Notes under the pieces: generated by a model
Told to the model about the DNA's origin: nothing
Database searches by the model: none
What the model saw: only the letters and a program-made list of their open reading frames with translations
Source of the DNA: CAZQQU01 sp964595625
GTDB taxonomy: Bacteria; Bacteroidota; Bacteroidia; Flavobacteriales; Flavobacteriaceae
Assembly (NCBI GenBank): GCA_964595625.1
Contig: CAZQQU010000007.1
Span: forward strand, 50,778 to 114,777
Length of the DNA stretch: 64,000 bases
Direction of reading: 5' to 3'
Program-made: the position numbers and the translations under genes
Shown here: positions 35,678 through 43,861 of the stretch, in pieces
Numbering within the stretch: position 1 is the first letter of the stretch
Layout: every line of letters begins with the position of its first letter

Positions 35678-36034
35678 TTAGAATTTTAATCCGCCTTCTC
35701 TGGCTCCGTCAGCCAATGATTTTACACGTCCGTGATACAAATAGCCTCCTCGGTCAAAAGCAACGGTTTCAATACCAGCTTGTAAAGCTTTTTGAGCGAT
35801 GGCTTGGCCTACTAACTTAGCCGCCTCTACTTTGTTTAATTTCGAGCCATCTATATCTTTATCTCTACTGGAGGCAGCGATAATGGTTTTACCGGAAACA
35901 TCGTCAATAATCTGGGCATAAATTTCTTTATTGCTTCGATATACAGATAGACGGGGTCTTTCTGGAGTGCCAGAAATAATTTTTCTGACCCGCATTCTGA
36001 TTCTGTTTCTTCTTTCAGTTTTTGTAAGTGCCAT
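35678..36034 (-). CDS. rplR: 50S ribosomal protein L18
   Basis: L18 binds 5S rRNA. The 118-residue protein has RPRLSVYRSNKEIYAQIIDD and the conserved C-terminal end FDRGGYLYHGRVKSLADGAREGGLKF. The gene lies 12 bases before rpsE. Confidence 0.98.
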   Translation of the reverse strand: MALTKTERRNRIRMRVRKIISGTPERPRLSVYRSNKEIYAQIIDDVSGKTIIAASSRDKDIDGSKLNKVEAAKLVGQAIAQKALQAGIETVAFDRGGYLYHGRVKSLADGAREGGLKF

Positions 36035-36049
36035 AATTGAAATATACTT

Positions 36050-36592
36050 TTATGCAGATTTACCTGCTTTTCTTCTTAATTCTTCGTTTACAAACTTAAT
36101 ACCTTTTCCTTTGTAAGGTTCAGGTTTACGGAAACTTCTGATCTTAGCTGCCACTTGCCCTACGAGTTGTTTGTCGTGCGAGGTCAATTTAATAATGGGG
36201 TTTTTACCTTTTTCAGAAACCGTTTCGAGTTTGACTTCCGGAGCAATTTCTAACACGATATTATGTGAAAAACCTAAAGCTAAATCTAATTTTTGACCTT
36301 GATTACTTGCTCTATACCCAACACCTACCAGTTCGAGTTCTTTGGTCCAGCCGGTAGAAACACCTTGTATCATATTGTTGATTAGGGCACGATATAGTCC
36401 GTGTTTGGCACGGTGATCTTTAGAATCAGAAAGTCTTTGAACTTGTATTTGTCCATCCTCCTGTTCGATAGTCACTCCGGAGAATTCTTGCTTAAGTTCT
36501 CCTAGTTTTCCTTTAACAGTAATTACATTGTCTTGTACACTAATGGTAACACCGCTTGGAATTTCTATTGGGTTTTTTCCTATTCTAGACAT
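36050..36592 (-). CDS. rplF: 50S ribosomal protein L6
   Basis: L6 lies near the factor-binding site at the base of the L7/L12 stalk. The 180-residue protein starts MSRIGKNPIEIPSGV and contains the C-terminal signature RKPEPYKGKGIKFVNE. The two duplicated L6 domains are of normal length. Confidence 0.98.
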   Translation of the reverse strand: MSRIGKNPIEIPSGVTISVQDNVITVKGKLGELKQEFSGVTIEQEDGQIQVQRLSDSKDHRAKHGLYRALINNMIQGVSTGWTKELELVGVGYRASNQGQKLDLALGFSHNIVLEIAPEVKLETVSEKGKNPIIKLTSHDKQLVGQVAAKIRSFRKPEPYKGKGIKFVNEELRRKAGKSA

Positions 36593-36604
36593 TTTCTGTT
36601 CTTT

Positions 36605-37006
36605 TTAATATACGTAACACAATATTTCTCCACCGATATTTTCGGCTCTGGCTTGTTTACCAGTCATCACCCCGTGGGAAGTAGAAATAATAGAAATTCC
36701 TAATCCGTTAAGTATTCTAGGTAATTCGTTGGCACCGGCATATTTTCTAAGTCCGGGTTTACTTACTCTTTGGATTTGCTTGATTACCGGTTCTTTGGTA
36801 ATACGATCGTATTTAAGAGCAATTTTAATAGTCCCTTGGGGTCCTTGTTGGTCATCAAATTTGTAGCTTAAAATGTAGCCCTGATCAAAAAGAATCTTAG
36901 TGATTTCTTTTTTGATATTAGAGGCCGGAATTTCAACTACGCGATGATTTGCTTTTACTGCATTTCTGATTCTTGTTAAGAAATCTGCAATTGGATCTGT
37001 TGTCAT
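36605..37006 (-). CDS. rpsH: 30S ribosomal protein S8
   Basis: S8 binds the central domain of 16S rRNA; in many bacteria it represses the spc operon. The 133-residue protein has DFLTRIRNAVKANH near the start and the C-terminal GISIISTSHGVMTGKQAR motif. It is separated from rpsN by 73 bases, a somewhat wide gap in which I see no defined structure. Confidence 0.98.
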   Translation of the reverse strand: MTTDPIADFLTRIRNAVKANHRVVEIPASNIKKEITKILFDQGYILSYKFDDQQGPQGTIKIALKYDRITKEPVIKQIQRVSKPGLRKYAGANELPRILNGLGISIISTSHGVMTGKQARAENIGGEILCYVY

Positions 37007-37079
37007 TCTTTTGAATTTGCGGATAGGGTTTTCCAGTTTACACTGAAACCTTTACCCAGTTAATATTTTGATACAAATT

Positions 37080-37349
37080 TTACCAGCTCGCTTTACGTAC
37101 ACCGGGGATTAAACCTTGGTTGGCCATTTCGCGGAAAGTAACCCGAGAAATACCAAAAGTACGCATATATCCACGAGGTCTTCCAGTAAGTTTACACCGA
37201 TTGTGCAGTCTTACTGGCGAAGCATTTTTCGGTAACTTTTGTAAACCGACATAGTCTCCGGCAGCTAGTAGGGCTTTACGTTTTTCAGCGTATTTATCTA
37301 CTAGTTTTTGTCTTTTCACCTCACGGGCTTTCATTGATTCTTTAGCCAT
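37080..37349 (-). CDS. rpsN: 30S ribosomal protein S14, long zinc-independent form
   Basis: The 89-residue length and the single cysteine (in LHNRCKLTGRPRGYMR) mark the longer C-minus S14, which lacks the CxxC zinc knuckle of the short 61-residue type. S14 is a late-binding protein in the 30S head. The gene follows rplE by 4 bases. Confidence 0.97.
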   Translation of the reverse strand: MAKESMKAREVKRQKLVDKYAEKRKALLAAGDYVGLQKLPKNASPVRLHNRCKLTGRPRGYMRTFGISRVTFREMANQGLIPGVRKASW

Positions 37350-37353
37350 CTTC

Positions 37354-37905
37354 TTAGTTCTTTTTAAATGGTAATCCTAATTCGCTTAATAGGGCTTTGG
37401 ATTCTTTATCAGTTTCGGCAGTTGTCACAAAAGTGATGTCCATTCCCTGTATTTTATTTACTTTATCGATATCAATTTCAGGAAAAATAATTTGTTCAGT
37501 GATTCCTAAATTGTAATTACCTCGTCCGTCAAAACCTGTAGATTTAATTCCGTTAAAATCTCTCACTCGAGGTAAAGCAGAGGTTACCAAGCGGTCTAAA
37601 AATTCGTACATTCTTTCCCCTCTCAGGGTTACTTTAACACCGATAGGCATTCCTTTACGGAGTTTGAAAGAGGCTACGTCTTTTTTAGAAATGGTTGCTA
37701 CTGCTTTTTGACCGGCAATTTTAGTAATTTCATCTACCGAATAATCAATCAGCTTTTTATCGGCTACAGCTGCTCCGACCCCTCTAGAGATAACAATTTT
37801 CTCTAATTTGGGTACTTGCATAATGTTTTGGTAGCCAAATTCTTCCATAAGAACCTGAGTTACTCGGCTCTTATAATCTTCCTTAAGTCTTGGTGTATAT
37901 CCCAT
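37354..37905 (-). CDS. rplE: 50S ribosomal protein L5
   Basis: L5 binds 5S rRNA and contacts the P-site tRNA. The 183-residue protein shows MQVPKLEKIVISRGVG, KLRKGMPIGVKVTLRG and the GNYNLGITEQIIFPEI segment. It starts 2 bases after the rplX stop. Confidence 0.98.
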   Translation of the reverse strand: MGYTPRLKEDYKSRVTQVLMEEFGYQNIMQVPKLEKIVISRGVGAAVADKKLIDYSVDEITKIAGQKAVATISKKDVASFKLRKGMPIGVKVTLRGERMYEFLDRLVTSALPRVRDFNGIKSTGFDGRGNYNLGITEQIIFPEIDIDKVNKIQGMDITFVTTAETDKESKALLSELGLPFKKN

Positions 37906-37907
37906 AA

Positions 37908-38222
37908 CTAAATTACTTGATTAGATTTTTTTGAGAAACGTACTTTTTTGTTTCCTTCCATTCTAAATCCAACGCGGGTTGCTTTTTTTGATTTTGGATC
38001 AATTAAAGCCAGGTTAGAAATATGTATGGGGGCTTCTTTTTTTGAGATTCCTCCTTGTGGATTAGTGGCAGTTGGTTTTTGGTGTTTTGAAACCAAATTA
38101 ACGCCTTCCACAATTGCTTTGTTTTTATCGGGATAAACTCGTAGTACTTTACCTTCAGATCCCTTATGATCACCGGCAATAACTACTACATTATCTCCGT
38201 TTTTAATTTTTAATTTTGCCAT
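37908..38222 (-). CDS. rplX: 50S ribosomal protein L24
   Basis: L24 initiates 50S assembly and lies near the exit tunnel. The 104-residue protein has the KOW motif (NGDNVVVIAGDHKGSEGKVL) near its start. It follows rplN by 14 bases. Confidence 0.97.
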   Translation of the reverse strand: MAKLKIKNGDNVVVIAGDHKGSEGKVLRVYPDKNKAIVEGVNLVSKHQKPTATNPQGGISKKEAPIHISNLALIDPKSKKATRVGFRMEGNKKVRFSKKSNQVI

Positions 38223-38236
38223 GACTTTACACGGTT

Positions 38237-38605
38237 TTAAAGCACTTCAGGTGCTAGTGAAACGATTTTCATAAATTGCTTATCACGTAATTCTCTGGCA
38301 ACAGGTCCAAAGACACGAGTTCCGCGCATTTCACCCGCCGCATTAAGCAAAACGCAGGCATTATCATCAAAACGAATATAGGATCCATCTTTTCTACGAA
38401 CTTCCTTTTTAGTTCTCACCACAACAGCTGTAGAAACAGTTCCTTTTTTTACGTTTCCATGAGGAGTAGCGTCTTTTACGGTAACTACAATTTTGTCACC
38501 GATTGATGCATATCTTTTTTTAGTTCCTCCCAACACTCGGATGGTGAGAACTTCTTTTGCTCCTGTATTATCGGCTACGACCAGCCTAGATTCCTGCTGT
38601 ACCAT
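38237..38605 (-). CDS. rplN: 50S ribosomal protein L14
   Basis: L14 forms an intersubunit bridge. The 122-residue protein begins with an unusual short variant MVQQESRLVVADNTGAKE and has the signature GTRVFGPVARELRD. It lies 2 bases after rpsQ. Confidence 0.98.
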   Translation of the reverse strand: MVQQESRLVVADNTGAKEVLTIRVLGGTKKRYASIGDKIVVTVKDATPHGNVKKGTVSTAVVVRTKKEVRRKDGSYIRFDDNACVLLNAAGEMRGTRVFGPVARELRDKQFMKIVSLAPEVL

Positions 38606-38607
38606 AA

Positions 38608-38865
38608 TTATTTAGCTCTTTCTATGATTTCTACTAATCTCCAGCATTTGGTTTTACTCAAAGGCCGGGTTTCCATAATTCTTACTGTGTCACCTTCGTT
38701 GCAATCGTTTTTCTCATCGTGTGCAACGTATTTTTTAGTTTTTAACACAAACTTTCCGTACATCGGGTGTTTTACTCTTTTCACTTCAGAAACAACAATA
38801 GATTTATCCATTTTGCTACTGGTTACAACCCCAATACGTTCTTTTCTTAAATTTCTGTTTTCCAT
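38608..38865 (-). CDS. rpsQ: 30S ribosomal protein S17
   Basis: S17 is an OB-fold primary 16S rRNA-binding protein. The 85-residue protein has the KRVKHPMYGKF motif and GDTVRIMETRPLSKTKCWRLVE near the end. The gene follows rpmC by 15 bases. Confidence 0.98.
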   Translation of the reverse strand: MENRNLRKERIGVVTSSKMDKSIVVSEVKRVKHPMYGKFVLKTKKYVAHDEKNDCNEGDTVRIMETRPLSKTKCWRLVEIIERAK

Positions 38866-38880
38866 CTTTAACTATTGTAC

Positions 38881-39072
38881 TTACTGTACTTGTCTTTTAG
38901 TTAATTCCGTTTTAATTCTAGCAATAGCTCTTCTTTTTTCCCGCAATTGAGCCGGGTTTTCAAGCGGAGAAACGGCGTGTGTCATTCTCAAATCAGAATA
39001 TGTTTTTTCTAATTCGGTAAGATTTTCCTGCAATGCTTCTAAGGAAGCTTTATTGATATCTGACTGTTTCAT
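38881..39072 (-). CDS. rpmC: 50S ribosomal protein L29
   Basis: A 63-residue two-helix L29, which lies at the exit tunnel and forms part of the docking site for trigger factor and SRP. The end reads RAIARIKTELTKRQ. The position between rplP and rpsQ is standard. Confidence 0.96.
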   Translation of the reverse strand: MKQSDINKASLEALQENLTELEKTYSDLRMTHAVSPLENPAQLREKRRAIARIKTELTKRQVQ

Positions 39073-39083
39073 GGTTTACAAGA

Positions 39084-39503
39084 TTACGCCTGAAAGTCTC
39101 TGGCAGTTAAAAACTTAGTTTTTACAGGTAGTTTTTGAGCTGCTAGTCGAAGTGCTTCTTTAGCAATTTCAGGAGATACCCCAGATACTTCAAAAAGTAC
39201 TCTTCCGGGTTTTACCACGGCAGCCCAGTATTCTACAGCACCTTTTCCTTTACCCATACGAACCTCTAGCGGTTTTTTGGTGATGGGTTTATCTGGAAAG
39301 ATTTTGATCCACAACTGCCCTTCTCTTTTCATATAACGGGTAGCAGCAATACGAGCTGCTTCGATTTGACGAGCAGTAATAAAGCTATAGTCTAACGATT
39401 TTATTCCGAAAGTACCATTAGAAAGTTGGTTTCCTCTTTGAGAAAGACCTTTCATACGGCCTTTTTGTTGTTTACGGAATTTGGTTCTTTTAGGTTGTAA
39501 CAT
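39084..39503 (-). CDS. rplP: 50S ribosomal protein L16
   Basis: L16 is needed late in 50S assembly and shapes the A-site region. The 139-residue protein starts MLQPKRTKFRKQQKGRMKG and contains MGKGKGAVEYWAAVVKPGR. It lies 20 bases after rpsC. Confidence 0.98.
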   Translation of the reverse strand: MLQPKRTKFRKQQKGRMKGLSQRGNQLSNGTFGIKSLDYSFITARQIEAARIAATRYMKREGQLWIKIFPDKPITKKPLEVRMGKGKGAVEYWAAVVKPGRVLFEVSGVSPEIAKEALRLAAQKLPVKTKFLTARDFQA

Positions 39504-39523
39504 TTTTTTAAACTTTTAAAAAA

Positions 39524-40243
39524 TTACTTTCTGCGACGTGATTTACCTCTGTGACCTGCGCCCCCTTCTGATTTTCCGGATTTAGCCGAAAGACCTACTA
39601 GGGGTGAAAGTTCTCTTTTGCCATACACTTCGCCTTTCATAATCCACACTTTAATTCCCATTCTTCCATAGGTAGTGTGGGCTTCTGCTAAAGCATAGTC
39701 AATATCTGCTCTAAAAGTCGATAAGGGAATCCGACCTTCTTTAAAAGATTCAGAGCGAGCCATTTCAGCGCCATTTAAACGTCCTGAAATCATAATCTTA
39801 ATCCCCTCAGCATTCATCCGCATGGCTGCGGTAATAGCCATTTTTATAGCTCTTTTATATGAAATTCTGCTTTCGATTTGGCGAGCAATACTGTTGGCCA
39901 CCAAAAAAGCATCGAGCTCGGGTCTTTTGATTTCAAAAATGTTAATTTGCACTTCTTTTCCGGTAATTTTTTTGAGCTCTTCTTTAAGCTTGTCTACCTC
40001 CTGGCCTCCTTTACCGATAATAATACCGGGGCGGGCGGTGGTGATAGTAACGGTTACAAGCTTTAAAGTGCGCTCGATAATTACTCGAGAAACACTAGCT
40101 TTTGACAATCGTACATGAACATATTTACGGATTTTATCGTCTTCAGCAAGTTTATTGCCATAATCATTTCCTCCATACCAGTTGGATTCCCATCCTCTGA
40201 TAATTCCTAGGCGATTTCCTATTGGATTAGTTTTTTGTCCCAT
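39524..40243 (-). CDS. rpsC: 30S ribosomal protein S3
   Basis: S3 lines the mRNA entry channel and takes part in helicase activity. The 239-residue protein has the KH domain (ARPGIIIGKGGQEVDKLKEEL) and the C-terminal S3 domain (ISGRLNGAEMARSE...IDYALAEAHTTYGRMGIKVWI). It ends in a basic tail (GKSRRRK). Confidence 0.98.
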   Translation of the reverse strand: MGQKTNPIGNRLGIIRGWESNWYGGNDYGNKLAEDDKIRKYVHVRLSKASVSRVIIERTLKLVTVTITTARPGIIIGKGGQEVDKLKEELKKITGKEVQINIFEIKRPELDAFLVANSIARQIESRISYKRAIKMAITAAMRMNAEGIKIMISGRLNGAEMARSESFKEGRIPLSTFRADIDYALAEAHTTYGRMGIKVWIMKGEVYGKRELSPLVGLSAKSGKSEGGAGHRGKSRRRK

Positions 40244-40249
40244 GTATCT

Positions 40250-40660
40250 CTAGTTGCTTTGTGTATTATCAAATGTTCCTAAAACCAATGTGACATGGTT
40301 AGAACGTTTTCTTATTCTATGTGCACGTCCTTGAGGAGCTGTACGTAAGCGTTTAAGCATTGCCCCTCCATCAACGCGGATTTCTTTAATAAAAAGGTTA
40401 GCATCTTCCAAATTGGCATCCTCGTTTTTTGCTTGCCAGTTGGCAATAGCAGAAAGTAATAATTTCTCTAAACGTTTTGCCGAATCTTTCGGAGTAAACT
40501 TCAATATATTGAGTGCCTTTTCTACTTTTTGACCGCGAATCAGGTCGGCAACTAGCCGCATTTTTCGGGGTGAAGTAGGGCAGTCATTTAATTTAGCAAA
40601 GGCTAATGACTTTTTAGCTTCTTTAATTTGCTCTGCTCTTTCTCGTTTACGAACTCCCAT
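40250..40660 (-). CDS. rplV: 50S ribosomal protein L22
   Basis: L22 lines the peptide exit tunnel. The 136-residue protein has an N-terminal basic leader (MGVRKRERAEQIKEAKK) about 20 residues longer than E. coli L22. The core includes LNDCPTSPRKMRLVADLIRG and the hairpin-tip RTAPQGRAHRIRKRSNHV. Confidence 0.97.
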   Translation of the reverse strand: MGVRKRERAEQIKEAKKSLAFAKLNDCPTSPRKMRLVADLIRGQKVEKALNILKFTPKDSAKRLEKLLLSAIANWQAKNEDANLEDANLFIKEIRVDGGAMLKRLRTAPQGRAHRIRKRSNHVTLVLGTFDNTQSN

Positions 40661-40666
40661 AGCTTA

Positions 40667-40945
40667 TTATTTTTTTCCTTTATTTTTAGCACCTGCGTGA
40701 CCTCTAAAAGATCGTGTAGGTGAGAATTCTCCTAATTTATGGCCCACCATATTTTCGGTAATATAAACAGGAACAAATTGTTTTCCGTTATACACTGCGA
40801 TAGTTTGCCCCACAAAATCCGGGGTTATCATAGAAGCCCGTGACCAGGTTTTGATTACGGTTTTCTTTCCGTTTTCTACGTTTTGTAGAACTTTCTTTTC
40901 TAATTTATAGTGAACGTAAGGTCCTTTTTTTAATGATCTTGCCAT
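40667..40945 (-). CDS. rpsS: 30S ribosomal protein S19
   Basis: S19 lies in the 30S head and contacts the A-site region. The 92-residue protein starts MARSLKKGPYVHYKLEKKV and has the signature TWSRASMITPDFVGQTIAVYNGKQFVPVYIT. Gaps to both neighbours are about 6 bases. Confidence 0.98.
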   Translation of the reverse strand: MARSLKKGPYVHYKLEKKVLQNVENGKKTVIKTWSRASMITPDFVGQTIAVYNGKQFVPVYITENMVGHKLGEFSPTRSFRGHAGAKNKGKK

Positions 40946-40951
40946 AGTATA

Positions 40952-41776
40952 TTATTTCTTTCTACGTTCTAAAATATATTTATTACTTGCTTTGGTCTTA
41001 GAACGAGTTCTATATCCTTTTGACGGAACTCCTTTTCTGGATCTTGGATGTCCTCCAGAAGCTCTACCTTCTCCACCACCCATTGGGTGATCTACAGGGT
41101 TCATGGCTACCGGTCTAGTTCTTGGTCTTCTACCTAACCATCGGCTTCTTCCTGCTTTACCTGAAACTATCAACTGGTGGTCACTGTTAGAAACAGCACC
41201 AATGGTTGCTAAACAAGTAGTAAGTATCATTCTGATTTCACCAGAAGGAAGTTTAATAGTCGCATATTTACCTTCACGAGCTACTAATTGTGCAAAAGCA
41301 CCAGCACTACGTACCAAGGTAGCACCTTGTCCGGGACGTAACTCAATACAAGAGATTACGGTACCTAGAGGCACTTCTGCTAACGGAAGGGTATTACCGA
41401 TTTCAGGAGCTGCGCCTGAACCGGATACGATATTTTGCCCTACTTGTAATCCGTTTTGTGCTATAATATATCTCTTTTCACCGTCTTGGTAGTTTACTAA
41501 GGCGATAAAAGCACTTCTGTTAGGATCGTATTCAATGGTAGCGACAGTGGCTGGAATACCAGTTTTGTCTCTTTTAAAATCAATGATACGGTATTTTCTT
41601 TTGTGACCACCTCCTTTGTATCGGATGGTCATTTTTCCTTGACTGTTTCTACCACCGGTTTTTTTTATCGGAGCAAGTAAACTTTTCTCCGGCTTATCAG
41701 TAGTAATGGCAGCAAATCCATTAACTACTCTAAAACGCTGGCCCGGGGTAACGGGTTTTAATTTTCTGACTGACAT
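40952..41776 (-). CDS. rplB: 50S ribosomal protein L2
   Basis: L2 is a primary 23S rRNA-binding protein near the peptidyl-transferase centre. The 274-residue protein has GGGHKRKYRIIDFKRDK, the active-site histidine region and the C-terminal MNPVDHPMGGGEGRASGG motif. It starts 16 bases after rplW. Confidence 0.98.
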   Translation of the reverse strand: MSVRKLKPVTPGQRFRVVNGFAAITTDKPEKSLLAPIKKTGGRNSQGKMTIRYKGGGHKRKYRIIDFKRDKTGIPATVATIEYDPNRSAFIALVNYQDGEKRYIIAQNGLQVGQNIVSGSGAAPEIGNTLPLAEVPLGTVISCIELRPGQGATLVRSAGAFAQLVAREGKYATIKLPSGEIRMILTTCLATIGAVSNSDHQLIVSGKAGRSRWLGRRPRTRPVAMNPVDHPMGGGEGRASGGHPRSRKGVPSKGYRTRSKTKASNKYILERRKK

Positions 41777-41792
41777 GGTCTAGGTCTGATTT

Positions 41793-42083
41793 TTAGATAT
41801 TACTGTAAAAGTCTATTGTATCACCGTCGGCTACCTGTACATATGCTTTTTTATAGCTATTTGTTTTACCAGATAGAACACCAGTTTTTGTATATTTAGA
41901 TTTCCGAACCGGAGGTACATTTATGGTTTGTACCTTGGAAACAGAAACGTTGTAAGCAGCTTCGACCGCTTGCTTAATCTCTATCTTGTTGGCAGATTTT
42001 GCCACCACAAAACTGTACCGATTCTTTTCCTCGGCATTTCTTGTAGCTTTTTCAGATATTATGGGTTTAATTAAAATACTCAT
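41793..42083 (-). CDS. rplW: 50S ribosomal protein L23
   Basis: L23 forms the docking site for trigger factor and SRP at the tunnel exit. The 96-residue protein begins MSILIKPIISEKATRNAEEK and has KSANKIEIKQAVEAAYNVSV. It starts 6 bases after rplD. Confidence 0.97.
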   Translation of the reverse strand: MSILIKPIISEKATRNAEEKNRYSFVVAKSANKIEIKQAVEAAYNVSVSKVQTINVPPVRKSKYTKTGVLSGKTNSYKKAYVQVADGDTIDFYSNI

Positions 42084-42089
42084 ACCTGT

Positions 42090-42719
42090 TTACTTGGTTA
42101 AATTTTGCTCAATTCCCGCTAACGAACCTTCAAATAAGACTAAGCTTTTTGCATTTAAAATCTTATAAGTGCTTAATTCTTCGTTAGTTACAACCTCAGT
42201 CCCTTTCAAATTACGAGACGACAAATATACATTTTTATTTATGTCACCCAACACAAAGAGAGATTTTTTATTTTCTAACCCCAAGGCATTCAATAGACCC
42301 ACAAAATTTTTGGTCTTAGGCGAATCAAATTGAAAGTCTTCAATCACCAAAATTTCATTCTCTTTAGCTTTTAAACTCAAAGCAGATTTACGTGCTAATC
42401 GTTTAAGATTTTTATTGAGTTTAAAGGTATAGTTTCTAGGGGTAGGACCAAAAACACGTCCTCCTCCTTTAAACAAAGGGTTTTTAATACTACCTGCACG
42501 AGCAGTTCCGGTACCTTTTTGTTTTTTAATCTTACGGGTACTCCCAGCAATTTCTGCTCTTTCTTTAGACTTATGGGTTCCTTGTCTTTGATTGGCAAGA
42601 AATTGTTTTACGTCTAAATAAACCGCATGATTATTTGGCTCAATAGCAAATATATCATCAGATAGAGATACCTCTCTCCCTGTTGCTTTTCCGTGGATGT
42701 CTAATACTGCTACTTTCAT
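42090..42719 (-). CDS. rplD: 50S ribosomal protein L4
   Basis: L4 lines the exit tunnel and in some bacteria represses the S10 operon. The 209-residue protein has the Gly/Arg-rich tunnel loop (KQKGTGTARAGSIKNPLFKGGG). Its start codon overlaps the rplC stop by one base (TAATG), so the two are translationally coupled. Confidence 0.97.
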   Translation of the reverse strand: MKVAVLDIHGKATGREVSLSDDIFAIEPNNHAVYLDVKQFLANQRQGTHKSKERAEIAGSTRKIKKQKGTGTARAGSIKNPLFKGGGRVFGPTPRNYTFKLNKNLKRLARKSALSLKAKENEILVIEDFQFDSPKTKNFVGLLNALGLENKKSLFVLGDINKNVYLSSRNLKGTEVVTNEELSTYKILNAKSLVLFEGSLAGIEQNLTK

Positions 42720-43330
42720 TATTTAAGAATCGTTACATAAGAATTTTTATGACCTGGCACACAACCTTTTAAAATCAAAAGATTTTTTTCAGGAACCACT
42801 TTTAAAACTCTTAAATTTTCAACTTTAACTTTACTTCCTCCCATTCTTCCTGCCATACGCATTCCTTTAAATACGCGAGATGGAGATGAGGACGCACCGA
42901 TAGAACCAGGGGCTCGTAAACGGTTGTGCTGACCGTGTGTGGTTTGACCAACCCCACCAAAACCGTGTCTTTTAACAACACCTTGAAAGCCTTTACCTTT
43001 TGATATACCAGATACATCAACAAATTCGCCTTCAATAAAATGTTCTACTGTGATTACATCACCTAATTTATATTCGCCTTCAAAATCTTGAAATTCGACA
43101 ACTTGGCGTTTAGCTACAGTGCCTGCTTTTTTAGCGTGACCTGTTTCGGCTTTATTGGCCTTCTTTTTGTCATCGAAACCAAGTTGAAGAGCTTCGTACC
43201 CGTCGACCTCTTTGGTTCTGACTTGGGTAATAACGCAAGGACCTGCTTCAATAATGGTACAAGGAATGTTTTTTCCTGTCTCATCAAAGATGCTGGTCAT
43301 TCCGATTTTTTTTCCAATTAACCCAGACAT
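42719..43330 (-). CDS. rplC: 50S ribosomal protein L3
   Basis: L3 is one of the first proteins to bind 23S rRNA. The 203-residue protein starts MSGLIGKKIGMTSIFDETG and has the extended-loop signature GFGGVGQTTHGQHNRLRAPGSIGASS. A wide 212-base spacer with a strong hairpin separates it from rpsJ. Confidence 0.98.
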   Translation of the reverse strand: MSGLIGKKIGMTSIFDETGKNIPCTIIEAGPCVITQVRTKEVDGYEALQLGFDDKKKANKAETGHAKKAGTVAKRQVVEFQDFEGEYKLGDVITVEHFIEGEFVDVSGISKGKGFQGVVKRHGFGGVGQTTHGQHNRLRAPGSIGASSSPSRVFKGMRMAGRMGGSKVKVENLRVLKVVPEKNLLILKGCVPGHKNSYVTILK

Positions 43331-43402
43331 AAATTTTAATTTTAGTTACTGTTTATATTTTAGAGACACGCTCTAAAATACTGTTTATTATCATTTAATT
43401 AT

Positions 43403-43440
43403 TCAAAAAAACTCAGGGTCAAAAATACTTTCAACCCTGA
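43403..43440 (-). terminator. Terminator-like hairpin between rpsJ and rplC (possible attenuator)
   Basis: On the minus strand TCAGGGT and ACCCTGA (window positions 43434-43440 and 43413-43419) form a 7-bp stem, followed after one base by a run of seven T. This is the form of an intrinsic terminator, but it lies inside a continuous ribosomal operon. It could give partial termination between the str and S10 parts. Confidence 0.55.
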
Positions 43441-43542
43441 ATGTATTTTTTTCCGTTTTTCCTCCGCACAAAGCTCGGGACATGTCGTGCCGGCCAGGAG
43501 TAACTTTATTTTTTGGAGTTACTCAACCAAACCAGCAATTTA
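43441..43542 (-). promoter_or_regulatory. Structured leader-like stretch after rpsJ
   Basis: GAGTAACT (43498-43505) is complementary to AGTTACTC (43517-43524), giving an 8-bp stem with an 11-base loop. Next to it is a locally GC-rich stretch (about 43463-43497). Together with the hairpin at 43413-43440 this makes a 212-base spacer that is more structured than any other gap in the operon. Role unknown. Confidence 0.4.
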
Positions 43543-43851
43543 TCACACTTTAATCTCTACCTCAACGCCACTGGGTAATTCCAATTTCATTAACGCATCG
43601 ATGGTTTTCGAAGAAGAACTGTAAATATCCAGTAGTCTTTTATAAGAACTTAACTGAAATTGTTCTCTCGATTTTTTATTTACGTGTGGTGACCGTAGTA
43701 CTGTAAATATTTTTTTATTGGTAGGTAAAGGAATAGGTCCTGTTACCACTGCTCCAGTACTTTTAACGGTTTTTACGATTTTCTCTGCCGATTTATCGAC
43801 TAAATTATAATCGTATGATTTTAATTTGATTCTTATTTTTTGACTGCTCAT
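43543..43851 (-). CDS. rpsJ: 30S ribosomal protein S10
   Basis: S10 lies in the 30S head and also takes part in antitermination as NusE. The 102-residue protein has the signature PLPTNKKIFTVLRSPHVNKKSREQF. It follows fusA by 10 bases. Confidence 0.98.
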   Translation of the reverse strand: MSSQKIRIKLKSYDYNLVDKSAEKIVKTVKSTGAVVTGPIPLPTNKKIFTVLRSPHVNKKSREQFQLSSYKRLLDIYSSSSKTIDALMKLELPSGVEVEIKV

Positions 43852-43861
43852 TTCTTAAAGA

